Shown: piece by piece, positions 15,663 to 21,232 of the stretch
Numbering within the stretch: position 1 is the stretch's first letter
Layout of the letters: each line of letters starts with the position of its first letter
Notes under the pieces: generated by a model
Told to the model about the DNA's origin: nothing
What the model saw: only the letters and a program-made list of their open reading frames with translations
Databases searched by the model: none
NCBI GenBank assembly: GCA_963844055.1
Contig: CAWJMN010000001.1
Location: 1,674,001-1,738,000, forward strand
Direction: 5' to 3'
DNA: 64,000 nt
Origin: CAWJMN01 sp963844055
GTDB lineage: Bacteria > Planctomycetota > Planctomycetia > Pirellulales > Pirellulaceae
Made by a program: the position numbers and the translations under genes

Positions 15663-16673
15663 TTACACGCTCGGGCCCGAGGCTGGCGAAAGCGTGGTGG
15701 CTGGCTCGGTCCAACCCAGTCGAACGAGCAGCTCGCGGCTAAGGCCCCGAGCCGTTAGGTCTTTGTTCTGCAGGCCGTTGTAAAGCCGGCGTGCGATTTC
15801 GGAATCCGGAATGTGGGCCGCACGCCATTCCGACACGTGGCTCTCGATCGACACCTTCATCGATCGCTCAAGCTCTCGATCGACTGACGGCCGAATGAGC
15901 ACGTTCGTTGGCCATGCCCCGGTCCGAAGTCGGAACGTGATGGCACCCGGGCCCCGGAAATGGCCCTGGTTCGCGTCGTAGTCGCGGATGGCCTCAAGTA
16001 CCTCCGATGCGGTTAGGCCGCGACACCGGGCCTCGTGTGCGATCTGTGGGGCGGTGGCAAGGCCTCGGGCTTGGAGTTGCTTCGCTGCCTCTCCCCAAGA
16101 ATCAAAATCCTCCTCCACCTCGCCTTCGCCGCTTAGGGTGGAGGAGGTTATTTGCGCTTCGGACGGTTTGTAGGACATGCATGTCCGGTTGGTCGGCCTC
16201 AAATGTCCGGTTGGTCGGCCTGGAATGTCCGGTTGCCCCTCGCAAATGTCCGGTTGGTCGACCTGGAATGTCCGGTTGGTCGGCTTGGTTGACGCGGTTG
16301 GAGGCGTCTCTTTTGGCGACTCTTGGAGTACGGGATTGGGGCCCCGTGGTCGCAGAAGGTCAAGCTCGGACCAGACGATCCGATAGTGGTTGAGGGTCTT
16401 TCCGTAGCGATTCTTTCGCTCAATAATCACGAGCGATAGCTCAGTCAGTGCTGTGAGGGCTCGGCGTATGGTACGAGGCTCAACACAACAGGCACCTGCA
16501 AGGGTCTCTTGCGTGGGCCAAGCATCCTCGCCGCGACCGTAGTCGTCGATCATCTTCAGCAACAGCTTGAGGAGCGACGGAGCGACGTTCTTGCACTTGG
16601 GCAAGCGACAGTCTCGTAGCATCGCAAGCTGCGACTGGCGAGGGTAATCAAATTGAGTCTGGCGTTCCGCCAT
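15663..16673 (-). CDS. Phage replication initiator, O-like, with winged-helix domain
   Basis: 336 residues from ATG 16673. Residues about 20-105 form a winged helix-turn-helix (LLKLLLKMIDDYGRGEDAW, TQETLAGACCVEPRTIRRAL), like lambda O and other helix-turn-helix initiators. The middle (about 125-165) is a low-complexity Pro/Thr/Arg linker encoded by the DNA iterons at 16181-16287. The C-terminal half is helical and may recruit a helicase loader. Five iterons inside the gene mirror the lambda arrangement, where the origin lies in O. No separate DnaC-like or helicase gene is recognised beside it. Confidence 0.7.
   Translation of the reverse strand: MAERQTQFDYPRQSQLAMLRDCRLPKCKNVAPSLLKLLLKMIDDYGRGEDAWPTQETLAGACCVEPRTIRRALTALTELSLVIIERKNRYGKTLNHYRIVWSELDLLRPRGPNPVLQESPKETPPTASTKPTNRTFQVDQPDICEGQPDIPGRPTGHLRPTNRTCMSYKPSEAQITSSTLSGEGEVEEDFDSWGEAAKQLQARGLATAPQIAHEARCRGLTASEVLEAIRDYDANQGHFRGPGAITFRLRTGAWPTNVLIRPSVDRELERSMKVSIESHVSEWRAAHIPDSEIARRLYNGLQNKDLTARGLSRELLVRLGWTEPATTLSPASGPSV
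16181..16287. repeat. Five iterons, putative phage replication origin
   Basis: Units beginning ATGTCCGGTTGGTCG start at 16181, 16203, 16225, 16246 and 16268, spaced 22, 22, 21 and 22 bases, about two helical turns. Units 1, 2, 4 and 5 agree over 18-20 bases; unit 3 keeps only the first 11. Because 22 is not a multiple of three, each copy is read in a different frame of the host gene, so the repeat is conserved as DNA, not as protein. This is the hallmark of origin iterons bound by the protein whose gene contains them. Confidence 0.75.
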
Positions 16674-16774
16674 TATTGCTTTCCGTTTCTTGGGACGCGG
16701 TGTGATCCACAAATGGTGTCACACAGTTACCTCATGTTGCGCCCGGCATCCAGTTGCCAAATCCGTAATCCCGC

Positions 16775-17158
16775 CTAGAAAAACGATGCTTGCTTGAGCT
16801 TCTGTGGCCTCCTTTCTTCGGCCTTCGCCACGCATGCCGGCTTGACTTCTCGCAGCAGTTCAGGCTGCCGAATGGCCTCTTCCGGAAGCGACCTAGGGAA
16901 CTCGCGGAAGCCACCATCGAGTGGCCACCGGACGAAGGCGTAGCCTTGCGTTGTGAGTCTCGCGCAGCCCTGCGATTCGAGTGCTCGCAGTGCGACTCGG
17001 ATCTCGCCAAAGGATAGGTCGCCTGGTTCAAGCGATCGGCTATGGTTCGCCTCGAGGTGTGCTAGGAGCTCGTCCGGCGTGCGAGGTCCAAGCAGTGCTA
17101 GTTCGCCCAGGATAAAGCCCAGGATCTGCGTACGAGGGATAATGGCGTTTCGGCTCAT
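16775..17158 (-). CDS. Phage protein with winged-helix-like domain
   Basis: 127 residues. IIPRTQILGFILGELALLGPRTPDELLAHLEA followed by GEIRVALRALESQGCARLT reads as a winged-helix DNA-binding fold (recognition helix then wing). It lies upstream of the initiator gene in the same operon and its start overlaps the stop of the zinc-finger gene at 17155. It may control or assist replication; not recognised at family level. Confidence 0.55.
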   Translation of the reverse strand: MSRNAIIPRTQILGFILGELALLGPRTPDELLAHLEANHSRSLEPGDLSFGEIRVALRALESQGCARLTTQGYAFVRWPLDGGFREFPRSLPEEAIRQPELLREVKPACVAKAEERRPQKLKQASFF

Positions 17159-17388
17159 TGTTCACCTCGCTGCGACATCTCAGCCTCAGCGGCCTCTAGG
17201 CAAGCCATCGCGGCCAAGGCCATGCTGTCACCGTGCGAATCGTGGTTGCGTTCACGCAGGTAGGTCAGCCGCAAATCGGTCGGGATCAGCTTCCAGCATT
17301 CCTTGCAGCAGAGCAGGTTCGGGTTACGTCGCCGCTTGCAACCGTTGATCGGGCAAGGAATCCAGTGTTGTGAATCGTTACACGCCAT
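17155..17388 (-). CDS. Small zinc-finger phage protein
   Basis: 77 residues. CPINGCKRRRNPNLLCCKECW has two Cys pairs (C-x4-C and C-x2-C) that can hold zinc. The end overlaps the start of the winged-helix gene (ATGA) and the start overlaps the previous gene by 11 bases. Function unknown. Confidence 0.6.
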   Translation of the reverse strand: MACNDSQHWIPCPINGCKRRRNPNLLCCKECWKLIPTDLRLTYLRERNHDSHGDSMALAAMACLEAAEAEMSQRGEQ

Positions 17389-17668
17389 TGCAGCCGTCCT
17401 CCATGCAGAACCAAGGGCGATCGTTAAACGCTACATTGCAAACGTTGCCAACCTCTTGCTCCACCATGGAGAACACGAAGTTATGGGCAAGCAGTGGGAC
17501 TTTCTTCCGGCTCAACGCGTCATCAGTGATGATGTCTGCCTTCCGGTAGTTGAAAATCGACAGGAACAGCCATTGGCACCTCACCGCGTCCACCCAGCCG
17601 AGAGGTTGGCTCATGCCGATATTCACGCGGCTTTCACGGTCGTGAATCAAAACACGAAACTGGGGCAT
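17378..17668 (-). CDS. Phage protein of unknown function
   Basis: 96 residues from ATG 17668, the Met two bases after the stop of the metallopeptidase gene. It is beta-rich at the start (MPQFRVLIHDRESRVNIGM), with a Cys-containing end. No motif recognised; included because spacing and frame fit the operon. Confidence 0.5.
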   Translation of the reverse strand: MPQFRVLIHDRESRVNIGMSQPLGWVDAVRCQWLFLSIFNYRKADIITDDALSRKKVPLLAHNFVFSMVEQEVGNVCNVAFNDRPWFCMEDGCNGV

Positions 17669-17670
17669 GG

Positions 17671-18213
17671 CTACCTCCGTCCCTTCTTGGCGGGCTTTGG
17701 GGCGGTCACTTCGTCGTGGCCAAAGAGCAGCCACTTCTGTTTGACCTTCTCTTGCAGCTCTCGGTACTGGCGAGCCTCGATCGCGTAGTTGCCGTGTCGA
17801 CGCACGATCTCGTCGAACCAGCCATAGTCGTGATCGTGTTGACGCATGCGGAGCTTGGGCCGTCCAATGTTGTCAGTCTTAACTTCGCCGTCTTCCTCCT
17901 GCTGCAGCTCAAAGTGGGTGAGCTCGTGGTCAATGATTGCCCGCTTGGTGTTTTCGTGATGATGCTGCCAGTGATCCCCGTCGAGCAGGATCTGGCAATC
18001 TCCACGGCCGGCTACGCGGTCAAGCAGACGGATGATCTTGGCGCTCGCAAGGGCAGGCACACCACGGACCATGATCGCGTGCCCATCGCCCGACGCGTAA
18101 GCCATCAGCACATCCACCGTGACTTCGTTCTCCGCGAGTCGCAGATGGTGCTGCTGGATGATCTCGTTGACCAGGTCGGTCACGTCTTCGGGTGCGAGCT
18201 TGAAAAATGCCAT
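17671..18213 (-). CDS. Putative phage zinc metallopeptidase
   Basis: 180 residues. AIIDHELTHFEL contains HELTH (96-100), the HExxH zinc site, and a further His/Asp-rich part (RQHDHDYGWFDEIVRRHG) follows. The overall layout (short N-terminal domain, DGDHWQ, HELTH, then a basic tail) is that of the putative phage metallopeptidase family found in many prophages. The target protein is unknown. Confidence 0.75.
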   Translation of the reverse strand: MAFFKLAPEDVTDLVNEIIQQHHLRLAENEVTVDVLMAYASGDGHAIMVRGVPALASAKIIRLLDRVAGRGDCQILLDGDHWQHHHENTKRAIIDHELTHFELQQEEDGEVKTDNIGRPKLRMRQHDHDYGWFDEIVRRHGNYAIEARQYRELQEKVKQKWLLFGHDEVTAPKPAKKGRR

Positions 18214-18226
18214 TGCTAGGACTCCT

Positions 18227-18457
18227 CTATATCCACGATTCGACGATCACCGGGTCACAATGTGGCGACCGGGGAAAACACATTTTCGACCGACGATTGG
18301 GGATTGATGCCCTTGCCAAAGCCAACTTCTCGGTCACCGATATGACGTCACCAGGGACCACGCCACCCCATCGCACGTAGTGGACTCGCACCACGTACTT
18401 CCCTGGAAAGTCGATGCAATCGTATAGGACTACGAAGACCTCAAGATCGCTTGTCAT
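18227..18457 (-). CDS. Small phage protein of unknown function
   Basis: 76 residues, beta-rich (EVFVVLYDCIDFPGKYVVRVHYV). It lies 13 bases upstream of the metallopeptidase start. A degenerate palindrome half-site occurs inside (near 18403-18416). Not recognised. Confidence 0.5.
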   Translation of the reverse strand: MTSDLEVFVVLYDCIDFPGKYVVRVHYVRWGGVVPGDVISVTEKLALARASIPNRRSKMCFPRSPHCDPVIVESWI

Positions 18458-18475
18458 GCTGTTAGCCCTTGCGAC

Positions 18476-18489
18476 GTTTCCCGGGAAAT
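18476..18489. promoter_or_regulatory. ParB/Noc-like palindrome, copy 7
   Basis: GTTTCC-CG-GGAAAT, one mismatch and closest of the set to the Noc site ATTTCCCGGGAAAT. Intergenic, between the genes ending at 18534 and starting at 18457; the rightmost copy found. Confidence 0.62.
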
Positions 18490-18533
18490 GGGACCGTTCG
18501 CGTTAACTTTGCCGGCCGTCGTTCGGTAGCTCT

Positions 18534-18797
18534 TTAGCGTTCATTTCGCACAGCACTCGATTGATGAGGTACTGGCAGTCGCTCGGTCAGTTCTGGGAGG
18601 CCTTCGCTTAACACGCCTTGGGACGTTTCAAGTGCCTCGCGGAGGTAGGGAGTTCTGTAATGATGGTTTGGTTCTCGCAGGACGTTTGCCATGCTCCTGA
18701 AAGCGGTCATGTAAATCTCGTGGGCACGAGCATGCACACTGCAGAGTTGGGAAAGAGACAACGTGTCGGCCAATGCCTGCTGTTCTGGTGTTATCAT
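18534..18797 (-). CDS. Small helical phage protein of unknown function
   Basis: 87 residues, mostly helical (TPEQQALADTLSLSQLCSVHARAHEIYM). No motif recognised. Confidence 0.45.
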   Translation of the reverse strand: MITPEQQALADTLSLSQLCSVHARAHEIYMTAFRSMANVLREPNHHYRTPYLREALETSQGVLSEGLPELTERLPVPHQSSAVRNER

Positions 18798-18820
18798 TTG
18801 CGTCCTGCTATGGGTGAAAT

Positions 18821-18847
18821 GCGGCCTCGGTCACGGCCCGAGGCCGC
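18821..18847. terminator. 10-bp perfect GC-rich hairpin
   Basis: GCGGCCTCGG (18821-18830) pairs with CCGAGGCCGC (18838-18847), loop of 7. It lies directly after the stop of the gene at 18865 on the leftward strand. There is no clear T-run, so it may be a partial terminator, an attenuator or an mRNA 3' protector. Confidence 0.5.
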
Positions 18848-18864
18848 GTGATAACAACTGCTCG

Positions 18865-19314
18865 TTATGCAGCTGGTGGAGTGGTTGAGTCGGCAGGCTT
18901 TTCCGGAGCAGGCGACGCGTCCTGCTTGGTGGTTGAATCGCTCGCCGGCGTCTGAGCGTCGGCAGGCTTTTCCGGATCGACGTTAGTTGGCTTCGAAAGT
19001 ACTACTCGATCACCCGCTTCGATGTCTAAATAAGCTGGAATTTTACCGAAGCCTACTTGCTCTAATGTTTTCGTCAAACCACCGTTTTGAGTGTCGGCAG
19101 GCTTTTCCGGATCGGCAACTCGCTTCTGTTCAATTGGTGTGAACGTGACATCTACCACATCACCGACGCTCAGCATGTCACCCGAAGGCGTGAATAGCTT
19201 GAAGACAACGTGCTTGACGTGCTTGGCATCCTCGCCATCTACGTCCAGGCATAACGACGTGATTTCGCGGCCATTGGCAGAATACTTTTCGATCTCTTTG
19301 ATTAAACAACGCAT
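18865..19314 (-). CDS. Phage protein with PEKPAD repeats
   Basis: 149 residues from ATG 19314, preceded by AAGGAGG in a leader that is repeated in front of the gene at 19995. The N-terminal 75 residues form a beta-rich domain (SLCLDVDGEDAKHVKHVVFK); the second half is low complexity with three PEKPAD units and many Thr/Gln/Ala. Function unknown; the repeats look like a flexible linker or tail. Confidence 0.5.
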   Translation of the reverse strand: MRCLIKEIEKYSANGREITSLCLDVDGEDAKHVKHVVFKLFTPSGDMLSVGDVVDVTFTPIEQKRVADPEKPADTQNGGLTKTLEQVGFGKIPAYLDIEAGDRVVLSKPTNVDPEKPADAQTPASDSTTKQDASPAPEKPADSTTPPAA

Positions 19315-19316
19315 TG

Positions 19317-19345
19317 CAAACCTCCTTGAGTAATGAAAAGGAACC
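19317..19345 (-). repeat. Repeated mRNA leader, copy A
   Basis: A 29-base leader with the AAGGAGG ribosome site directly before ATG 19314. The same segment with three changes occurs at 19999-20027 before ATG 19995, so two phage genes share one 5' leader. Confidence 0.6.
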
Positions 19346-19375
19346 AATGATGCGTGATGGAGTCCAACCACCTTC

Positions 19376-19589
19376 GACGATGCGATTTCTCGCAATCCCA
19401 CGGCTTTCGCCGCCTGCTCTCGCGTTGAGCTAACGCATCAACCGCCCGTCTCTCCGAGCTGTCACTGCGAGTCATGGGACTTTGCAGTTACGGATTTGCC
19501 ACCATGACTATCGGACGACCATAAGCCTATCTTGCTGTCGTCAGAGGATTGCTCGCACCGCATCACCGGTGTGTGTAGGCTCCTCTCAA
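19376..19589 (-). ncRNA. Candidate structured RNA next to the phage tRNA
   Basis: A gene-free stretch between the tRNA-Arg and the leader of the next gene folds into many perfect stems: 19470-19477 with 19502-19509 (8 bp); 19514-19519 with 19537-19542 (6 bp); 19543-19548 with 19581-19586 (6 bp); 19524-19529 with 19576-19581, which crosses the two previous stems like a pseudoknot; 19556-19560 with 19567-19571; 19422-19426 with 19432-19436. Two hairpins end in GAAA tetraloops (19381-19394 and 19401-19412). More hairpins lie on the other side of the tRNA (19668-19688, 19736-19774, 19777-19796). The class is unknown. Large ornate phage RNAs such as GOLLD are known to sit beside tRNAs. Confidence 0.42.
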
Positions 19590-19663
19590 TGATGCAGAGG
19601 CGACTCGAACGCCTGACCTAGCGGTTAGAACTCGCTTGCTCTGTCCAACTGAGCTACTGCATC
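19590..19663 (-). tRNA. Phage-encoded tRNA-Arg (anticodon UCU)
   Basis: 74 bases. Acceptor GATGCAG/CTGCATC pairs perfectly, the D stem is GCTC/GAGC, the T arm is AGGCG-TTCGAGT-CGCCT, and the loop GTTCTAA gives anticodon TCT (reads AGA). The last pair of the anticodon stem (31-39) is an A-C mismatch. CCA is not encoded. A phage tRNA for a rare Arg codon could support phage translation or replace a host tRNA cut by defence nucleases. Confidence 0.85.
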
Positions 19664-19667
19664 GTTT

Positions 19668-19796
19668 GCTGGCTTTGACGTAGCCAGCGTAAAAGGCGCA
19701 CATCCGAAGTCGGCCTTCACGCTTTCACTCAACACAAGATGGAATGCCTGATTAAAGACGGCATGCTTCATCTTGCCCAACGGTGAAAAGTGTTGG
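19668..19796 (-). other. Hairpin-rich spacer upstream of the phage tRNA
   Basis: Contains a perfect 7-bp hairpin (19668-19674 with 19682-19688), a two-part hairpin (19736-19741 with 19769-19774 and 19744-19748 with 19760-19764) and a 5-bp hairpin (19777-19781 with 19792-19796). No coding frame. May belong to the same structured transcript as 19376-19589. Confidence 0.4.
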
Positions 19797-19809
19797 ATCG
19801 ACAAGTAGC

Positions 19810-19995
19810 CTATTCGGTTACCAGGTCAAACTGGTTGGCGTCGGCATAGTAAGGATCGGCCGGCTTACCGTCTTTCAGTTCGAGCGATTGCACGCCCAGA
19901 CGATCACTGCCATGCAGGTACTTAATCGTTACGGTCACGACACCAGTGAACCCTGTCAACTTGCAACGCACTTTGCTTCCCAAAATCGATCCCAT
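19810..19995 (-). CDS. Small conserved phage protein
   Basis: 61 residues, MGSILGSKVRCKLTGFTGVV at the start, then IKYLHGSDRLGVQ and DGKPADPYYADANQFDLV. This resembles a small family common in phages, with a GFTG turn, a YL-G core and a DGKP-x-D end, probably an SH3-like barrel. Role unknown. AAGGAGG ribosome site in the repeated leader. Confidence 0.65.
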   Translation of the reverse strand: MGSILGSKVRCKLTGFTGVVTVTIKYLHGSDRLGVQSLELKDGKPADPYYADANQFDLVTE

Positions 19996-19998
19996 CTA

Positions 19999-20027
19999 CA
20001 AACCTCCTTGACTAATGAAGAGAAACC
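19999..20027 (-). repeat. Repeated mRNA leader, copy B
   Basis: Second copy of the 29-base leader at 19317-19345, with three differences. It places AAGGAGG before ATG 19995. Confidence 0.6.
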
Positions 20028-20167
20028 AAAAAATGTCTGATCCACACCCTTCCAACCACTTCACCCAATACGCCATGGGCAAAGATATGGGAACGTCGCT
20101 GGAATCGCTCAGCTTGCGCCAAGGGGTCGTGCTTTTTTCATGCCAGCCAGACATTACGCTTTCAAAG

Positions 20168-20199
20168 TTGCGGGGGCTGGATTTGAACCAGCGACCTCG
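20168..20199 (-). other. 3' fragment of a tRNA (T arm and acceptor end)
   Basis: On the minus strand GCTGG-TTCAAAT-CCAGC is a perfect T arm, preceded by AGGTC and followed by CCCCGCA and A. No matching 5' half, D arm or anticodon arm is present: upstream the sequence becomes the end of the gene at 20210. It is not the 3' end of the tRNA-Arg at 24150. Such isolated tRNA 3' ends are typical attachment-site remnants. Confidence 0.6.
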
Positions 20200-20209
20200 T
20201 GGTTTGGTG

Positions 20210-20479
20210 CTAAACGCTGGCTTGGCTCGCAGATTCCTTCTCGTCGCGACCCTTGAATTCGTTACGTACGAATTGACTTAGCTCTTCATCAAAATCTACG
20301 AAGGCTTGTGGAAGTGGATTGCTACCTACAGTGCGCTTGCGAAGTTCGCTCCACGCGAAAAGACAGCCATGGGCAAAACCAGATTTTGCTTCCATGCAAA
20401 TGTCAAAACTTCTTTCTGAGGACCATTTTTCGCCGTATCGTTCGGCCATGTAGGTCTTGAAGCGTTCGAGCGGAGTCAT
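20210..20479 (-). CDS. Small phage protein of unknown function
   Basis: 89 residues, helical, with ERFKTYMAERYGEKW and DFDEELSQFVRNEFKG. The stop codon lies 11 bases from the tRNA 3' fragment. Not recognised. Confidence 0.55.
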   Translation of the reverse strand: MTPLERFKTYMAERYGEKWSSERSFDICMEAKSGFAHGCLFAWSELRKRTVGSNPLPQAFVDFDEELSQFVRNEFKGRDEKESASQASV

Positions 20480-20508
20480 GCGGAATTACCTTGAACAAAG
20501 AGGAAGAG

Positions 20509-20531
20509 AAAAACAGGTAGCCAACGCCGAG
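20509..20531 (-). repeat. Terminator-arm repeat, copy 1
   Basis: A 23-base segment identical to 20832-20854; on the minus strand it reads CGTTGGCTACC followed by TGTTTTT. Its left arm partner is degenerate here. It follows the gene at 20546 and may still end its transcript. Confidence 0.5.
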
Positions 20532-20545
20532 AGCAGAGACGCTAT

Positions 20546-20803
20546 CTAGGTCTGCGGCTGAGTTATTAGTTCTTTCGAAGTACTGATGATTTCCTTTAGG
20601 TCGTTTCGCAATTCCTTAAGATCACCCCCGAGAAGCTCTTCACATACGCTGAGAGCCACCTTGTGAGTAAGGTCTAGCGAAATAGCACTGGACTGCAGCA
20701 GGCGGCGTAAATCGCGGACTGTCTTGTAGTGCTCTTTAGCTTTTTCGAGATAGTTCTCGACCAATGCCAAGACTGGATCTTGCTGTGGACATCTCGGCAA
20801 CAT
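20546..20803 (-). CDS. Small helical phage protein
   Basis: 85 residues from ATG 20803 with AAAGGA upstream; an ATG 6 bases earlier is possible. Helical throughout with YLEKAKEHYKTVRDLRRLL and a Leu/Lys-rich end (ELRNDLKEIISTSKELI), a likely coiled coil. Not recognised. Confidence 0.5.
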   Translation of the reverse strand: MLPRCPQQDPVLALVENYLEKAKEHYKTVRDLRRLLQSSAISLDLTHKVALSVCEELLGGDLKELRNDLKEIISTSKELITQPQT

Positions 20804-20831
20804 ATTCATTCCTTTTATTAAGTCATTCAGC

Positions 20832-20874
20832 AAAAACAGGTAGCCAACGCCGAGTGTTGGAGACGCTGGCCACC
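20832..20874 (-). terminator. Intrinsic terminator after the small secreted protein
   Basis: On the minus strand an 11-bp stem (20864-20874 with 20839-20849, two G-U pairs) is followed by TGTTTTTG at 20838-20831. It lies 40 bases after the stop of the gene at 20914. Confidence 0.65.
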
Positions 20875-20913
20875 TACCAGCATGCCATAGCGACGAGCCA
20901 TGGCGGACGTTCG

Positions 20914-21117
20914 TTAACCGCAGCTGCTACAGCCGCGACCGACAGCTCGGTTCAACAAGGAGCGCACAGGGCGAGCAGCTCGCACCCGAGCAAGACGGCC
21001 ACCACGTGCAGCACGTGGACCACATCCACCCGAGCCGCATTGAGCCTGGGACTCCGAGCAAACCAACAAGCACGCAGCCATGGCTACGGCACCGACGATT
21101 AGGGCGATTCGTTTCAC
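20914..21117 (-). CDS. Small secreted Cys/Gly/Arg-rich protein
   Basis: 67 residues from GTG 21117, with GGAGG 5 bases before. The first 26 residues are a signal peptide (MKRIALIVGAVAMAACLLV, cleavage near SQA-QC). The mature part begins QCGSGGCGPRAARGG and ends GRGCSSCG, with basic runs between. Very small exported Cys-rich proteins beginning QCG-GGCG are common in planctomycete genomes, so this is host-type cargo inside a phage. It has its own terminator and lies after the integrase terminator, so it is an independent transcription unit, i.e. a moron. Confidence 0.65.
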   Translation of the reverse strand: MKRIALIVGAVAMAACLLVCSESQAQCGSGGCGPRAARGGRLARVRAARPVRSLLNRAVGRGCSSCG

Positions 21118-21144
21118 AGTTACCTCCGTGAACTATCGGACAAC

Positions 21145-21187
21145 AAAAAAGGGAGGCCCCCACACACTTGGATCGTGAGGGCCTCCC
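21145..21187 (-). terminator. Intrinsic terminator of the integrase gene
   Basis: Minus strand: GGGAGGCCC (21187-21179) and GGGCCTCCC (21159-21151) form a 9-bp GC stem followed by TTTTTT at 21150-21145. It lies 46 bases after the integrase stop. Confidence 0.88.
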
Positions 21188-21232
21188 GGGGCAAACTACG
21201 TTGGCAACGCACCAACGTGGGCTGAACGATGG

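Noticed and set aside
16181..16287. CRISPR array
   Set aside because: Units touch each other without spacers and lie in a coding gene; these are iterons.
18403..18416. ACTTCC-CT-GGAAAG, weak palindrome variant
   Set aside because: Three mismatches to the motif; not counted.
20168..20240. Complete tRNA on the minus strand
   Set aside because: Only T arm and acceptor 3' end are present; no acceptor 5' strand, D arm or anticodon arm can be paired.
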